A stretch of 64,000 nt of DNA from Lagopus muta (taxonomy: Eukaryota; Chordata; Aves; Galliformes; Phasianidae): contig NC_064434.1 in assembly GCF_023343835.1 (NCBI RefSeq), positions 18,457,505-18,521,504 on the forward strand, given 5' to 3'. Positions 33,001-45,310 of this stretch are shown here, one piece after another. Every line of letters begins with the position of its first letter. Within the stretch, counting starts at the first letter, position 1. Under the pieces are notes generated by a model. It ran no database searches. It was not told the origin of the DNA and was given only the letters and a program-made list of their open reading frames with translations. A program made the translations under genes and the position numbers.

Positions 33001-35559
33001 ATAAAAAAAGGTTATTCACATTTGCTACAACTATGTTCAGCATCCAGCCTCTAGTTTTATAGTAACACTGTTCTGTCGAGCATTTCCATGCCTGTCATAG
33101 TTCCCCCTCATGGGAACATGGGTTCCCTCCCTTCTGTTTTGTCCCACTTTTGTATCACCAACATCAAAGGTATTACTGTCCTCTTCAGTCATAGTACAAA
33201 CCTAGAGAGAAAAGGCTTTGGCAGCCTTACTGGAGAAAGGCTAGTACTGTTCCCATATCAACTACTGCTCCACTGCTTTCTCAAGCCCTGTAGTGCTTTC
33301 TGGATTGTAGCAGTCATATTTAATCCTGTTTAAAACTGCTTTCAAAAGCAGTTTCAAACATACTGCCTCCAACATCTTGTTTCACTCCTCACAAAATAAC
33401 TAGGCAGGCAAATATCAAGTATACAATTGTCAAAAATAATATGCTGCCCTTCATAACTTACTAGAGATGCAAAATAAAACCATTACAATCTAAGCAGCTT
33501 TTTCGAAGTAATACAGACCATTCAATTTCATTCTAAAATATATTCACGTGAATATACTCCTGTTTGAAAAGCAGACTTGTGTGAAAATCACTAACTTTTT
33601 CTGAACAAATTTTTGAAGCATGCTATATGAAGACAACTGAGTAAAATTTAAACAGAAATCAAAATTAATTACTCCTCATTAACTCCATTTGAATTCATTT
33701 AGCTTCAGCATCTAAGTCTTTTTGGTTAAAAAATCCAACATGCAAATTGGTAGCAATATATTCACATCAGAAAGAGAGCTGACTGAGTAAACTGTAGCCA
33801 ATAATTTCTTCTTATTAGAGAACTGGTTTGGAACATTAGCACTATAGTTTCCTATTGACTGTAAAAAACTAAACATAAGCTATAGAAACTATGCTGAAGG
33901 ATTCTACTCTTTGACCATGAACAGTATGCATCTATTGCCTTTACACAGAGCATACAGATCTACCTCATTTCCAGGGTCTAATACTTTCACCCTGAAATTG
34001 TTATTTTTCAGGTTGCACCAAACTTCTCATCCTCGCAGAAATAAAATGTGATTACTGTCTGCTCTCATTCACGTCCCTTTAGAAAGAAGAGTAGGCCCTA
34101 CACGAATCTCAGAGTTGAAATATTATGTCGTTAGAGCATGTTATTGCTCATATTTAACAGAACTTCATTAGTTTTTCTAATTAATTCTTTCTTAATATGC
34201 AGTCATCATACAAAGTGTAATCAATTTGTTACTAGTTATTGTAAAGAAAGATTATGGGGATTAATGGTCTGCATTATAGCCCTGGCCTATGATTCCAATC
34301 TATTGAGAGGAGACCATGGAAAATACAGATAAATTCAAGCTGAGAGCTCTACAAATGTAACAGTAGCAGTATGCTGCAGAAGCCCAACACTGTCTAATGC
34401 CTGTTGATGAAGTTTATCTCTAAAGCAGATGGTACAAGGGAACCATGGCAACTGCTCAGGTATGGTAAAAGAGATAAGAGCATGAACTGTAAATAATCAA
34501 AATGCTTGCAGCTTACAGTTTTACTTTCAAATATGTAAAGAACAAAGAATTGTGTGGCTTCATACAATACATATCTTCCTGTAATTTCCGCTAGCATAAA
34601 AATTCCAAAGTTTACAAAAGTTCAGGCAAAAAAGAGCCAGAGCATCAATGAAAAAAGTGACAGTGAGTGTATGACAGCCTTGATTGTGAGACATACTAAA
34701 CTAAGCATGTTTCATAAGTTAGGTTTATCCTACAAACACCACGCACATCACATCCAGACTGCGCTCAATCAACACCCAGTTAAGAAGAGAGCAGTGCAGA
34801 CAGAAGATGCCCCTCTTTTCTTCTGCCCTTGCAACTTGCTGTAGAAGCTGAAATTTCCTGTGAATTTAGACTAGAGATATTTGATTGGCCACCTCCAGTT
34901 TCCCAGTGTTCTAGAAACAGATAACTTTTAAAATTAGACTTGATTTAATCATTTTACAATAACGTGTCAAAACACCTGACTAGCTTTACAGCATTTTAAA
35001 TGCATCTAGAGCAGGAAATGTCATTACTTAATTTTTCTCAATTTTCCACCTTCTTTGTATTGATGCTACTGCTTCAGCATCAGAATGATGGAAGAACACG
35101 AATTCTTCTAGGACTAAACTACTATCACATGAATGCCCTGTACTGAATCAACAGAAAAGCTGTACAACTTGACTACAATAGCAATCTAAAAATGGGGATT
35201 AACCTCACTGAATGAGATGCAATCTTCTTAGTCTAGATTAGATTTTTCAAATGATGTCTTTTCCCCTTCTTTTATTCAACTTCAATTACTTAAAGAAATA
35301 AAAACTAAATAAAAATTATGTGACATTATGCAGTTCAGCAAAGCATCACATCTAGCAGTTTTAACTGCTAATAAAATTGAGACAAAAATGACTCATCTTC
35401 TTTTTGCAGGATGAAATCACAGATCACCTTCAATTTTATTTCATTTTATTTTTTGTAAACAGATACTCATTCATCTTCCAGAAAGATCCAGGATGACTAT
35501 TTCAGCTTTAGACGAAGAACACTTAAAAGTCTAAATTAGGAATAAGAACACTGATTTAC
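30011..35559. other. Repeat-poor unassigned AT-rich DNA
   Basis: No retroelement, RNA gene or convincing exon is seen. A splice-flanked 28-base segment on the plus strand (about 30507-30534, donor 'CCAA|GTAAGTTATT') and a 28-base one on the minus strand (about 33974-34001, donor 'ATGAG|GTAGATC') are both too short to call. Confidence 0.5.
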
Positions 35560-35617
35560 CTGGAGAGAATGAGGCACCGTTTTTCCCTGCTTGATCCCAC
35601 ACAGTTGTCCCAAAGGA
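35560..35617 (-). other. Candidate exon, minus strand
   Basis: Read leftwards, an excellent acceptor ('gctgtttttctgttcacag') precedes 58 bases, then donor 'TCCAG|GTAAATCAG'. All three frames are open. The frame with phase matching 28950-29036 starts after two bases and reads LWDNCVGSSREKRCLILS, with the last codon completed by the next exon. The segment contains CpG and is richer in G and C than its surroundings. No family is recognised. Because every frame is open, the coding signal is weak by itself. Confidence 0.33.
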
Positions 35618-38401
35618 CTGTGAACAGAAAAACAGCACTTCTATTTAACGTTTGATGTGAAGAATTTTCAGTTCAAGAAGTACCATCATCTTCACATGAA
35701 ACAACGAGAAAACTTCTCAACCCTGAGAACTATTTTTAATGAATTACTTTCTTGTAGTGTTAGTAACTGACTATTTAAGAAATTATATTTTGAAGTATTT
35801 ACTCCTTAAATTTAAAACATAAAAACGATTATTTTTGTTTAGTTTAGAGGGAATACAGACAACATCTTACCGATCTTTTCCTAATTTTAAATAAAAATTA
35901 CTCATTATCAGCAGTTTTTCTGATTTTAATTATTTATCTCCAAGTAAATTAATTGATTCAATTCCACAAAACACTTAGAAAACACAGAGGGTTTTTTTTT
36001 TGTTTGTTTTTTGTTTTTGTTTTTTTAACATAATGGATGTTTGCAAGCAATCCTAATTATTAATTTTTCATGTATGCAGTATTTGTTTACTAAATATATA
36101 CTCTGAGCAGGAATGACTCACTGTAAATAAATAATCTATTTTAAAGTACATGCACTCTCCCCAGTAAGATTTTACCTAATAGAATCTGTGTAAATGTATC
36201 AAGGAAGAAAAGAAACATCAGAATATACACACTGACTTGCATCAACTCCTGTAATTAAAATTCAATTACAAACGACCAACAAAAATTATGTAAATGACAG
36301 TAATCAATTCTATAGTCTGATTACAATCCTTACTTTTTGATCTGTGGTACTGTTAATGCAAAATATCTTGAACCATGGCCCAAGTACTCATTCCTGTTTC
36401 CAGTTTCTCACATAACATTCACTTTCCATCTTAAAAATTCCCTTACGCAAGTCAAACAACTTTCACTCATATCATCATAAAAATCCACAGAATAACTTTT
36501 GAACATTGCTGTAAGGATATCCTCTTGCTATAACTGCAGCACTAACAACCATGTCATACATCAGCTACTATGTTTCTAGACAGAAGTTTCATGGTAAATC
36601 AATACCCTTGTAAATTACTTCCTCATCTGTAGGGAAGGAACTGTAATGGCTAGCAGTTCAACAAAGTATCAGATATCTTCTACTTGTGAACGCAAATCAA
36701 ACTTTTGTTAAAGGAAGTTTGTATTTCAAGTTAAGGAGTTATTTCCCATGCTTCTGAATCAGCATCTACTCTATTATTACAGAAGTGATAAAAGAAGTCG
36801 CCTTTACTGCAAGAGCACAGTAATTATGATATGCTCTTTTTTCCCCCAGATCGAGTATTTTCTCTAATTAAGACAATTAGGACCTTTCCACAAGCACAAA
36901 CAGGTTTTTATTATTATTATTTTATTTTCCCCTCTTATTTTCCAAGCAACTGGTCCTAGATGAAGCCATTTGGCTACTTCAGTAAAATGCTGTAACTCAA
37001 AACCTTTGGCAAACTGGAAACTGTGCTGATGAAATGATCCTTGTTCCACTCTGAAGATGGACAGTCTCCTGCTGGCACAGACTATAGATAATTGCAACCT
37101 ACATTTATAGCCATCTGCTAAATGGGTAAAATAAAAAAAAAGAAAACCTGCCTTTGTTCAGAGAAAGTGGTTTGGAGAATTTGATTTTAACTCACGTCAC
37201 CTTTCAATTTCATTCATTTTTGATAACCATACACTGTAATGAAGCCCAACGTGCACATTATCTTCTGGCTTTTTACCCTTAATAACAATGTTCTGAATGA
37301 AGAAGAACAATGAGATATTGGGCAAGTAAACAAAACTCATAGCTTAACTCTATAATGTAACCTGTTAAGGTGGCTACACAAAGGGTTAAATGAAAAAAAG
37401 CTTTAGGCAAAACAAACAAACAAAAAAAAAGATATTTCAATACAGAGCTTGCAAAATACATATTTATCAGTCAAGTTACTCAAAACTAGAGTGTGCAATG
37501 TGTAATTAGAAGTAAGCACTAAAATAAAAAGTTATGTTTCCTTCCCTACATTTGTGTAGGTAACAATTTATTTCCTATAAAATTTACTGGTCTCTCTGCA
37601 TACTCTCTGTGCTTCTTCCTTCCTTTGTTATTTACTCCAATAGTAAATATTGGACTACGAGCCTTGAAGATGATAAACTAGGCAGGGGACACTGCAGAAG
37701 AATAATTCTGGACAACGATTTCTGTTCCTACTTAGCATAGCTGGTGTTCTTGAATCTTGAAATGAATGTTATGTACATCCCTTTAATTTTCTAAAGGCAT
37801 TATTCATAAGTAAAAGTGGTGAGTTTTTTTTTTTTTTTCTGTTTATACTTGCACAGCAAGAATAATGCAATTTAAACTAAGTACTGTGCCAAGAAATTTG
37901 TGAAGAGTATCTGTCTGTTAACAGCCTCTACTCCCAAAGCTGGGTAACTGGTAATTAGCAGTATTTTAGATACGCAAGCTTGCATTAACAGGGAATGCTT
38001 CAATTTCCAAAACATTAACTATGACCAACACAAGCTATGTTATTCCATGAGTAATCTTTTCAAGTCGTCTTTGCTTGTCCAGACAGAGTTTATGTGTTAG
38101 AGATAATCAAGTAAAGGTATTTCATTTATAAAGATTTGGATATATGAAAAGTACCTATATTACACCTGGGAGGAATGATCTAAAACAAGGATGGCATCCT
38201 ATCCTGACCTCTTCTATCATAAAAGAATTCAGTATGATTTTAAAGGCAATAAGTAACAAACAGGGTAAACAAAAAATATGATAAAAAGAAACAGCATTAT
38301 AATGAAAGCTACATTGTGCAGGCTAACTTAATATCTACCTTGTCATTTTAGATAAGAAGTATTTGATAGATTCAATTTGCCTAGATGTAAGTAAAAGAAA
38401 A

Positions 38402-38404
<3 letters not shown>
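35618..38404. other. Repeat-poor unassigned AT-rich DNA
   Basis: A T/GT-rich tract lies at about 35991-36026. Several short minus-strand segments have good acceptors (36.2, 36.6, 37.2 and 38.4 kb) but exon lengths of only 10-42 bases and modest donors. Confidence 0.5.

Positions 38405-38436
<32 letters not shown>
38405..38436. repeat. A32 homopolymer
   Basis: The longest mononucleotide run in the window. On the minus strand it forms a T32 tract directly upstream of an acceptor-like site at about 38382. Confidence 0.95.
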
Positions 38437-38437
<1 letters not shown>

Positions 38438-40702
38438 CAAAGCAAATAATGACAAATTTCAATGAAAGGGGAAAGTATCAAACCAGGGCGATATTCCTTG
38501 TTGCACTCCCAGAGAATACTTCATTCCACAACTTACCTAATAGTGTATTTATAATTTGTTTTAAAAGTCTGTTAAAATAAAAGTGGTGAAGACACAAGGG
38601 TAGGAGGTTCTGTCCATACAAGATGGGTTCAAATACAAAGAGCAAGGGCTGTACTTGCTCAAGAAATAGTTAAGATTTGGTACTATGTTTTAAGGCTATG
38701 AATGTCAAGACTAGAAACATTAAGATCTCAGTCACGGGAGAGAAGTGATTCTGCACAGAATAGCTCTGATGTATCAATGTAACACAACCACTGCTCAGGC
38801 AAATGTAACAAAACTTCATTTGAAGCACAAGAAAAACAGTGGACTGTGCATAACTGTAGTAACTAGTTCAAGAAGGACCAAAATAAATACAAGAAAATTA
38901 AAAAGAAATTATTTTGAATATCAAGAAAAGGGGAGAGGAAAGCGTGACTGAACACAAACACCTCAAGTGAAGAGAAAAATCCAGGAGGTAAAAGAGCTGC
39001 TCAAGTTGAAGGCATTTTCATCAGAATAAGCAATACAAGACACCATAATTTAAGAAGCAAAACCAGAACAAGTATTCATACTTCCATCACGTTCTCACGA
39101 CCTAAATAAAAACATAATGTCAATGAAACAACATCTGTTTACACTCAGATGGTTTTTTTGTTTGTTTTTGATAAAATCATTTAGAGACATCTGAATGAAC
39201 TATTACATATGTATATTGATAGGACATAACAATAAACAACACTATATAAATTTTTAGAAGAACATGCTATGTTGTGGAACAATTGGAAACCAGTTGCCAA
39301 AGATTCCCAAAATAAGTTTAATTTATTGTCTTTAATTTGAACTTAAAATACGTAGGAAATTTAAATATATATTTACAGAACTTGCAGTTGACAAAATAAA
39401 CTTCAAGCTTCACTCCTGGATACTTAAACACTGATGATTATGAAATATTTTAAATTTAAGTAGTACTGAGTTGCTTTGAATATTGCTTCCTTTTTCTCCT
39501 TTCCACATTGTAAAGGATGTGATATCAAATACGTACTTTTCAAAGACTACTCACACAAACACTATGAACATGCAGAAGTAAAATGCTTCTCTTCCTTGCT
39601 CTTTTCTTGAGAAAAATAGATATATGATAAACAGCAGTGCTTCTTATGCAATTACACGAATTATATAAGAAGATATTTCACCCCCACTTCAAACTAAAAA
39701 AGTGACAAATTTACAATAAAGTCAAATGAATGAAACAAAACTCAGTTGACTACGGAATAGTCATCTTCTTCACCTCTGAAAACCTAGGAGTGTTTTCAGA
39801 ACAATTGAACACCAAAAATTCCAAGCCAAATTCTTTCCTACAATTAAAAAGAATCTACTCTAATATACAAAAAGCACACAGTCCACCATTCAATTAAGCT
39901 TTGACAGATTAAATTAGATTTTACTCCTAATAACTTAGAAGAATAAAGCTTATTATTCTGTAAAAATAGCTTTACATTTCTCTTGTGCTAGGGGACATAT
40001 GAAATAAAGAAAATAAAGCTCTTTAAAGATCTTATTATTTTCTTGCTGTGCTTTCCATAGTAGAAGTAGCAGGACTGAGTGCCCAAAGCCAGATTAGAAT
40101 GCTAACAAAGAACGTAAGAGTAAACAATTGAGTAGCTGTTGAACTAATTGTTATTTAATGGGTCAACAATCTATTTTCATGCCTGCTAAACTTGAAAGGA
40201 AAACAGACAAATTTATAACATTTCTTCCTGCAATAAAATCTATACTTTTACTCTTTTGGGGAAAATAAATGAATTTTATTTGTGGAAGTTAATGTCAATC
40301 AGAATAATGCAGTACTCTAGTGACACTGAAGTCAACACCTGTAGGTAATTTTTGTAGGTTATTATTGAAAATGAAAGCTTAACTGACAAGAAAATGAAGT
40401 ATACATAAGCTAAGTGGACTATGACATATTGAGATATTAACTATATCAAACTGTGTATTGCCATTTTTCATTTATGACAGAAGAAAATTAGTACTAACTG
40501 CTTCTCAAATACCAAAGAAAGAATGCATTGCTTCTAAAGTTCTGCTAAAATAGCTTCTGTTTTCTTCATACTTCAGCAGCATTTCTTAAATCTTAACAAG
40601 CATTTAGAGGACTGTGGGAGTTGGTGTCAGGTGGCTCACAGACAGTGATTTTTACCCACTTCTCCAAGAGGCAAAGTGCACAGATATACTGCGGACTCAG
40701 GG
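38437..40702. other. Unassigned AT-rich DNA
   Basis: No repeat or gene is recognised. Confidence 0.5.
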
Positions 40703-40724
40703 TAGTATAATTATAATTATACTA
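40703..40724. repeat. 22-bp perfect AT palindrome
   Basis: tagtataattataattatacta is its own reverse complement. It is followed by related 'ctataattataagtataat' sequence, giving an AT-rich cruciform-prone stretch to about 40752. Confidence 0.9.
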
Positions 40725-40910
40725 TACTAAACTATAATTATAAGTATAATATTTTAAAGGGATGTGGAAAATTGCCAAGAAAGCAGGTAAAAGAACAAGG
40801 CATTGTAATATGGGATCAAAAGAAGCTGTGAAGCTTGTTAGGAAAAAATGAAAAACTGGTAAGAGCTCACAAAGCATTGTGGACACATAACGCATAGCCC
40901 TACTCCACTA

Positions 40911-41900
40911 CATAACCACAGAAAAGTTGAGGTTGTAAGGAGCTCCACAGCTTATCTAGTCCAACCTCTGTTCACAACAGGGAAAACATAGCAATTTGGA
41001 CAGGACTGTGTTCAATCAGGTTTTAATATTTCCAATAATGGAGATTTTACATCTGCCTGACCCATTCCTGTATTTGACCAACTTCAGAGTAGAAAGTTGC
41101 TTAAACCAGAATTTTCCACATAACAGTTTATGCCCATTGCCTGTCAGCAGAAACCTCCAAAGTCAGTCCGGTTCTGTCTGTTTTAGTCCCCCTGTCAGGC
41201 ATGTATACGTATTGGTAAGAATATCCCCTTCTCCAAAGTCTTCTGCAGACAGTGCAGTTCCAGTGCTCAGTCCATCCTTGTGGAACATGAAAAATGTTCC
41301 ATACCCTCCAGCATCTCCCTGGCCCTTCACTGAACTTGTTCAAATCAGCGTATCCATGTATCTCATACTCAGGAGCCAAAACCTGGACACAGCACTCTAA
41401 GCACTGCTTTACAAGTGCTGAATAGAGGGGAAGGATTGCCTCCCTCAACCTGCCAGTAACTTAACAATGCCATCAGCAGTGTACTCTGCTGCATATTCAA
41501 TTCAGTATCCATGAGAACCTCCAGGTTCTTTTCTGTAAAGCTGCTTTTGAGCTGGATGTTCCTCAGCCTGTGGCTATTTCTCCCCTTAGGGAGCTTAGAA
41601 TTACCCTTTCTCGAGTTTCATGAGGGTCTTCTTGTTCCCCCAGCTAGTAAATGCCTCTATGCAGCCTTCTGGCATATCAGCCACAACCTACCAAGTTGCC
41701 AATTGTGCACTCTGTCCTATTATCTGGATCGTTTATGAAAGTGTTAAACAGTAATGGGTCTAATGTCAAATAGAACACCAGTGATCAACATCCAGCTGGA
41801 CTTCTTGCCACTCATCACAGTACTTTGACCCAGCAGTTACTTCAGTTTTCAGCATGCCTCTCTACTTATCTAATCTTCATTCATCAGTATGGGTATGACA
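40911..41900 (-). mobile_element. CR1 LINE, about 1 kb, antisense, old
   Basis: It starts at a decayed CR1 3' end ('aaaagttgaggttgtaagga', 'ttatctagtccaacctctgt'). It continues through 'ccctggcccttcactgaact', 'ggacacagcactctaagcac', 'aagtgctgaatagaggggaa', 'aacctccaggttcttttctg', 'ctggatcgtttatgaaagtg' and 'aatgggtctaatgtcaaata' to about 'ctaatcttcattcatcag'. That spans the 3' UTR, the C-terminal ORF2 region and the RT palm on the minus strand. Indels and stops are frequent, so this belongs to an older CR1 subfamily than the 6.4-kb copy. Confidence 0.83.
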
Positions 41901-41939
41901 ATAAAAACAAGACAAACAACATCCACTCACTGAGACAAC

Positions 41940-42034
41940 TGGGGAATGCCATGAGGTTCATCAGACCTAATTTTCCTTTTGTAAGACTTGAAAGGTGGGC
42001 CCAGGTGAATCTAATGAGCTTCAACACAGCAAAA
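41940..42034 (+). mobile_element. CR1 LINE RT/C-terminal fragment, sense (left part)
   Basis: 'gacttgaaaggtgggcccag' and 'gtgaatctaatgagcttcaa' correspond to the LERW..VNLM.FN segment immediately downstream of the RT catalytic motif (compare 6465-6510). The element is interrupted at about 42034 by another CR1 tail and resumes at 42133. Confidence 0.8.
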
Positions 42035-42132
42035 ACTGATGGTTCACCTAGTGTGGGGAACCTGCTTTGGCAGTGAGGTTGGACTCGATGATCTCTGAAG
42101 GTCCCTTCCAACCCCTACGATTCTGTGATTCT
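42035..42132 (+). mobile_element. CR1 3' tail nested inside another CR1, sense
   Basis: 'ggttcacctagtgtggggaa', 'gaggttggactcgatgatct', 'ctgaaggtcccttccaaccc' and 'acgattctgtgattct' form a clean CR1 3' end. It is inserted between 'caacacagcaaaa' and 'ttttgcacttgg' of a sense CR1. These flanks are normally separated by about 8 bases (compare 6505-6530), so the insertion seems to have come with a small target deletion instead of a duplication. Confidence 0.88.
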
Positions 42133-42342
42133 CTTTTGCACTTGGACTGGAGGAATCCCAGGCAAATAACAGACTGGAAGGAGCAGTCCTTGAGAGCAGC
42201 CCTGCAAAGAAGGACCTGGGGGTCCTGGTGAATGAAAAAACTTAACATGAGCCAGCAGTGTGCTCTTGCAGCTCAGAAAGCAAGTGGTACCTTGGGCTCC
42301 ACCAGAAGAGGAGTGACCAGCAGGGACAAGGAGGTGATTGAT
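42133..42342 (+). mobile_element. CR1 LINE C-terminal ORF2 fragment, sense (right part)
   Basis: Continues 41940-42034: 'agtccttgagagcagccctg', 'gaaggacctgggggtcctgg', 'catgagccagcagtgtgctc' and 'gagtgaccagcagggacaag', ending at 'gaggtgattg'. It corresponds to the EKDLGVLV..LNMSQQC region of ORF2 (compare 6576-6725) and carries frameshifts. The 3' remainder of the element is lost. Confidence 0.88.
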
Positions 42343-42740
42343 TATTGTTTTAGTCCCTGTGCTGCTATAACAGGATGATGGTAAATACCATGATAATAGC
42401 AGGGTGGCAAAATCTTTGACTGCAACAAATGAGAATGTGCCCAAAATGCAGCAACCATGGTTGCAGAAATGAAAGAAAAAAGCTGCTTATCCTTGTAAGG
42501 CCTCAGGTAGGCAGTGATCTCCAGCAGGACACCCTTGCCTCCACTGCAAACCCTTAAGTGTGGTCTGGGAAGGGTTGGATACTGGCTCCATTCCTTCTGG
42601 TCACTCAAGTGCATTGCATGCCACTGAGCTGTCCCATGTTGGCCCTGACTTCCCACCAGGTGCTCCATCAATGGTTCAGGTTGTGACTTACCAGTTCCAC
42701 AGTAAGTACCATTGTTTGACAAAGGCAATGAATAAGAACT
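42343..42740. other. Unassigned, relatively GC-rich segment (possible dispersed repeat)
   Basis: This segment follows abruptly where the sense CR1 ends and is richer in G and C than the DNA to its right. Phrases such as 'tccttgtaaggcctcaggta', 'cccttgcctccactgcaaac' and 'tcccaccaggtgctccatca' give the impression of a repeat family, possibly an LTR. I cannot name it and see no second copy in the window. Confidence 0.35.
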
Positions 42741-43290
42741 TGCAACCTATCAATGGCCAACCACTCCCAATAAATTTTTTTTGTTTGTGTTTCAGAAATA
42801 GATTACAATGCTAAATTCAAGCTTTTTTCTCTTTTTTTCTTTTTTTTTTTTTTTCAGCTATAGGTAATATGATTACTCAGATTTTTGTTACTATTTGTAG
42901 TTCAGTTCACAATTTTTCCCCAGTAGCTTCAGGTTGTAGCAATTATGTTATTAGGAAGATTGATTATTACATTACTCTAAAATCAAAGAGAAACTTTTGA
43001 ACGTGTTAAGGGTATAGATTACTTTTCTTCCTCAGCAAATATTCTTGCCCTTCAGGATACTGTTCATATCCCTTCCTTTTCCATTCAAAAGTTAAATGTT
43101 TCACAGTCATTATATTCTCCCCGAAGTTTGCACTGACAAGTTGCATACTACATATTCTGCATACTTATTATGTTAACATCCTAGAAGAATATTTATGGTG
43201 TTGTTAACTCAGAATAACACACCAAAACCCGATTACTGTAAAGCACGCTATGTGCAACGTGTATAATAAATATAGCTATAAAATACTTAC
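42741..43290. other. Unassigned AT-rich DNA with a pyrimidine tract
   Basis: A long pyrimidine tract with terminal CAG lies at 42822-42857. Otherwise featureless. Confidence 0.5.
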
Positions 43291-43362
43291 AGAACAAGGA
43301 GTGTTACCTGCACTAGATTTAATCTTTACCAGCAAGAAGTGATATTGTATTCCCCCACTGAG
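43291..43362 (-). other. Candidate exon, minus strand (weak)
   Basis: Read leftwards: acceptor of moderate quality ('ataatagctgttag'), 72 bases with a single open frame of exactly 24 codons (it contains GGIQYHFLLVKIKSS), and an excellent donor 'TTCT|GTAAGTATTT'. No family is recognised. An alternative donor lies inside it at 'TGCAG|GTAACAC'. Confidence 0.22.
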
Positions 43363-44345
43363 CTAACAGCTATTATAAAGGCCAGCAAGAATGAAGCAAA
43401 TATTAAACCTGACGATAAAGCTAAAAGGGAACACAAAAATGATTGCCGTGCCTGACTCAAATACTAATGCAAGACATTAAGGTGTAATACTGTACTTCAT
43501 AATGAAGACACAGAAGACCATGCTAGGGTGCCCATAAGGAAGACCCTCACATCTCACAACTACTAATTTACTGTAAGTAAACAGTATTAATAATTAATAA
43601 AACAGTGTCAAGATATTTTCTAATATTTCAGAATTTAATTTTTGGGATACAACATCATCCAACTTGAAACTTGTTTTGCCCTTATAACTGTGCTTCAACA
43701 CTTTTTAGTCAGTTACTATATGGCAGAAAACACATGATGAAAATTAAAAAATGATTGGTCACATAGCTAGAAATAGATAACTACAAAATTAATAATTTAT
43801 GATTGCCATACATTTGACTTTCACAGGTGCTCAACCCTGTGAGTCCTGTAAGTCCCTATGTCATTTCTTTTATAAAAAGCTGAAACATTTTTCTTTTCAA
43901 GTTTCTTCCTTCATAAATACCTTTTCATTTGTTAAGAATATTTTGTTTCTTGTTCTTTGACAGAAGTGTTTAAAGCAATCTGGTAAAAAGAAAAAAAAAA
44001 AAAAAAAGGAAAGTTTGAAGCAAGAGCTACATTAACAAATCTTGCAGTAAGCTTTAAATAGATAGGTACTAGTTATGTTTTATTATTTACTGAAATTACA
44101 CTATTTACTGATTACACTATTCAAAAAATTATGTATATTCAGTGTTTCCACACAATGCAGACAAAGGCAAAACAGGTAGATTATAAGCAAAGAAGGCACT
44201 TGAAAAAAAATGTTTGCACCCTATACAAATGATGGTTAAAAATACATACTGAATACGTATTGATTTTAAAAGTACAGTACAGTGGAACATTTTTAGGTAA
44301 GTAGCACTACCAGATTTCATAGTAATTCATTTGATTGCAAGAGAA
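43363..44345. other. Unassigned AT-rich DNA
   Basis: Includes A17 at 43991-44007. Nothing else is recognised. Confidence 0.5.
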
Positions 44346-44907
44346 ATCATAGAATCACCAAGGTTGAAAAAGACCTCCAAGACCATCCAAGTTCAACAGA
44401 CCACATATCTCCAATATTTCCTCGCTAAAAAAATGCCCCTTAGTAGAACATCTGAATGTTTCTTTAACACCTCCTAGGATGGTGAGACTCCAGTACCTCC
44501 CTGGATAGCCTGTTCCAGAGTCTGACCACTCCTTCAAAGATTGAGTTGTTCCTAAACTCCAACCTGAATCTCCCCTTGAAATGCCATTCCCTCTAGTCCT
44601 ATCACTAGTTACACAGGAGAAGAGTCCAACGCCCACCTCACCACAACCTTCCTGCAGGTGAGGTTGTAGAGAGCAATCAAGTCTCTCCTGAGCCACCTCT
44701 TCTTCAGAGTAAACAATCTCAGTTCCCTAGTAAGACTTGCACTCCACATCCCCCACCAGCTTCATTGCCCTTCTCTGCACATGTTCCAGGGCCTTGATGC
44801 CTTTCTTGTAGTGAGGACTCCAAAACTGAACACAGTACTCAAGGTGCGGTCTCACAAGTGCCAAGTACAGAGGGACGATCACTTCCTTGCTACTGCTGGC
44901 AAGAATC
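44346..44907 (-). mobile_element. CR1 LINE 3' part, about 560 bp, antisense
   Basis: Starts at the CR1 3' end ('atcatagaatcaccaaggtt') and passes through the 'cctgttccagagtctgacca' 3' UTR block. It continues with 'aagtctctcctgagccacct', 'tgcccttctctgcacatgtt', 'ggactccaaaactgaacaca' and 'gtactcaaggtgcggtctca', stopping near 'ctggcaagaat'. Content is the 3' UTR plus the C-terminal ORF2 region. Divergence is moderate, and part of the minus frame is still readable ([20 protein letters not shown]). Confidence 0.92.
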
Positions 44908-45310
44908 CAAGTCAACTCTCCTATCCCTCAATTTGCAGTTTCCTCAGTTATTTCAATATGATTAGATTCATGTGGATAACTCGTCAGCAAACACCCAACT
45001 TCATCACGTTGACAAAATAGAGTGAAAAAACAATACTCCTGCTCAGATTATCCATTTTTTTTAATGTTTGGGAACATACTTATGCAGAACCGCAAGACCA
45101 AGTTGCTGTCTTGGAACTCTGCTGAAGTATCTCATCACACAACTACATTTCTTACTCATCCCTTTCGTAATAAATACATTATATGTGCTATTTCATGTAA
45201 GTTCTCATTAGCAACAACCAAAATAACTGAAAGAGAGGAAAATACAGAACATAACTACTGTAGGCAAGAAAATAGAATTTGTTCTTCTTTGATCTTCTTT
45301 GATACACATT
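44908..45310. other. Unassigned AT-rich DNA
   Basis: No gene or repeat is recognised. It separates two CR1 fragments in opposite orientation. Confidence 0.5.

Noticed and set aside
36600..38400. Several 20-42-base minus-strand segments with strong acceptors (36.6, 37.2 and 38.4 kb)
   Set aside because: Very short, with modest donors; at this length open frames and splice-like sites are common by chance.
40996..41448. Long frames on both strands (106 and 134 codons)
   Set aside because: Both lie inside an old antisense CR1; the plus frame is antisense and the minus frame is frameshifted RT sequence.
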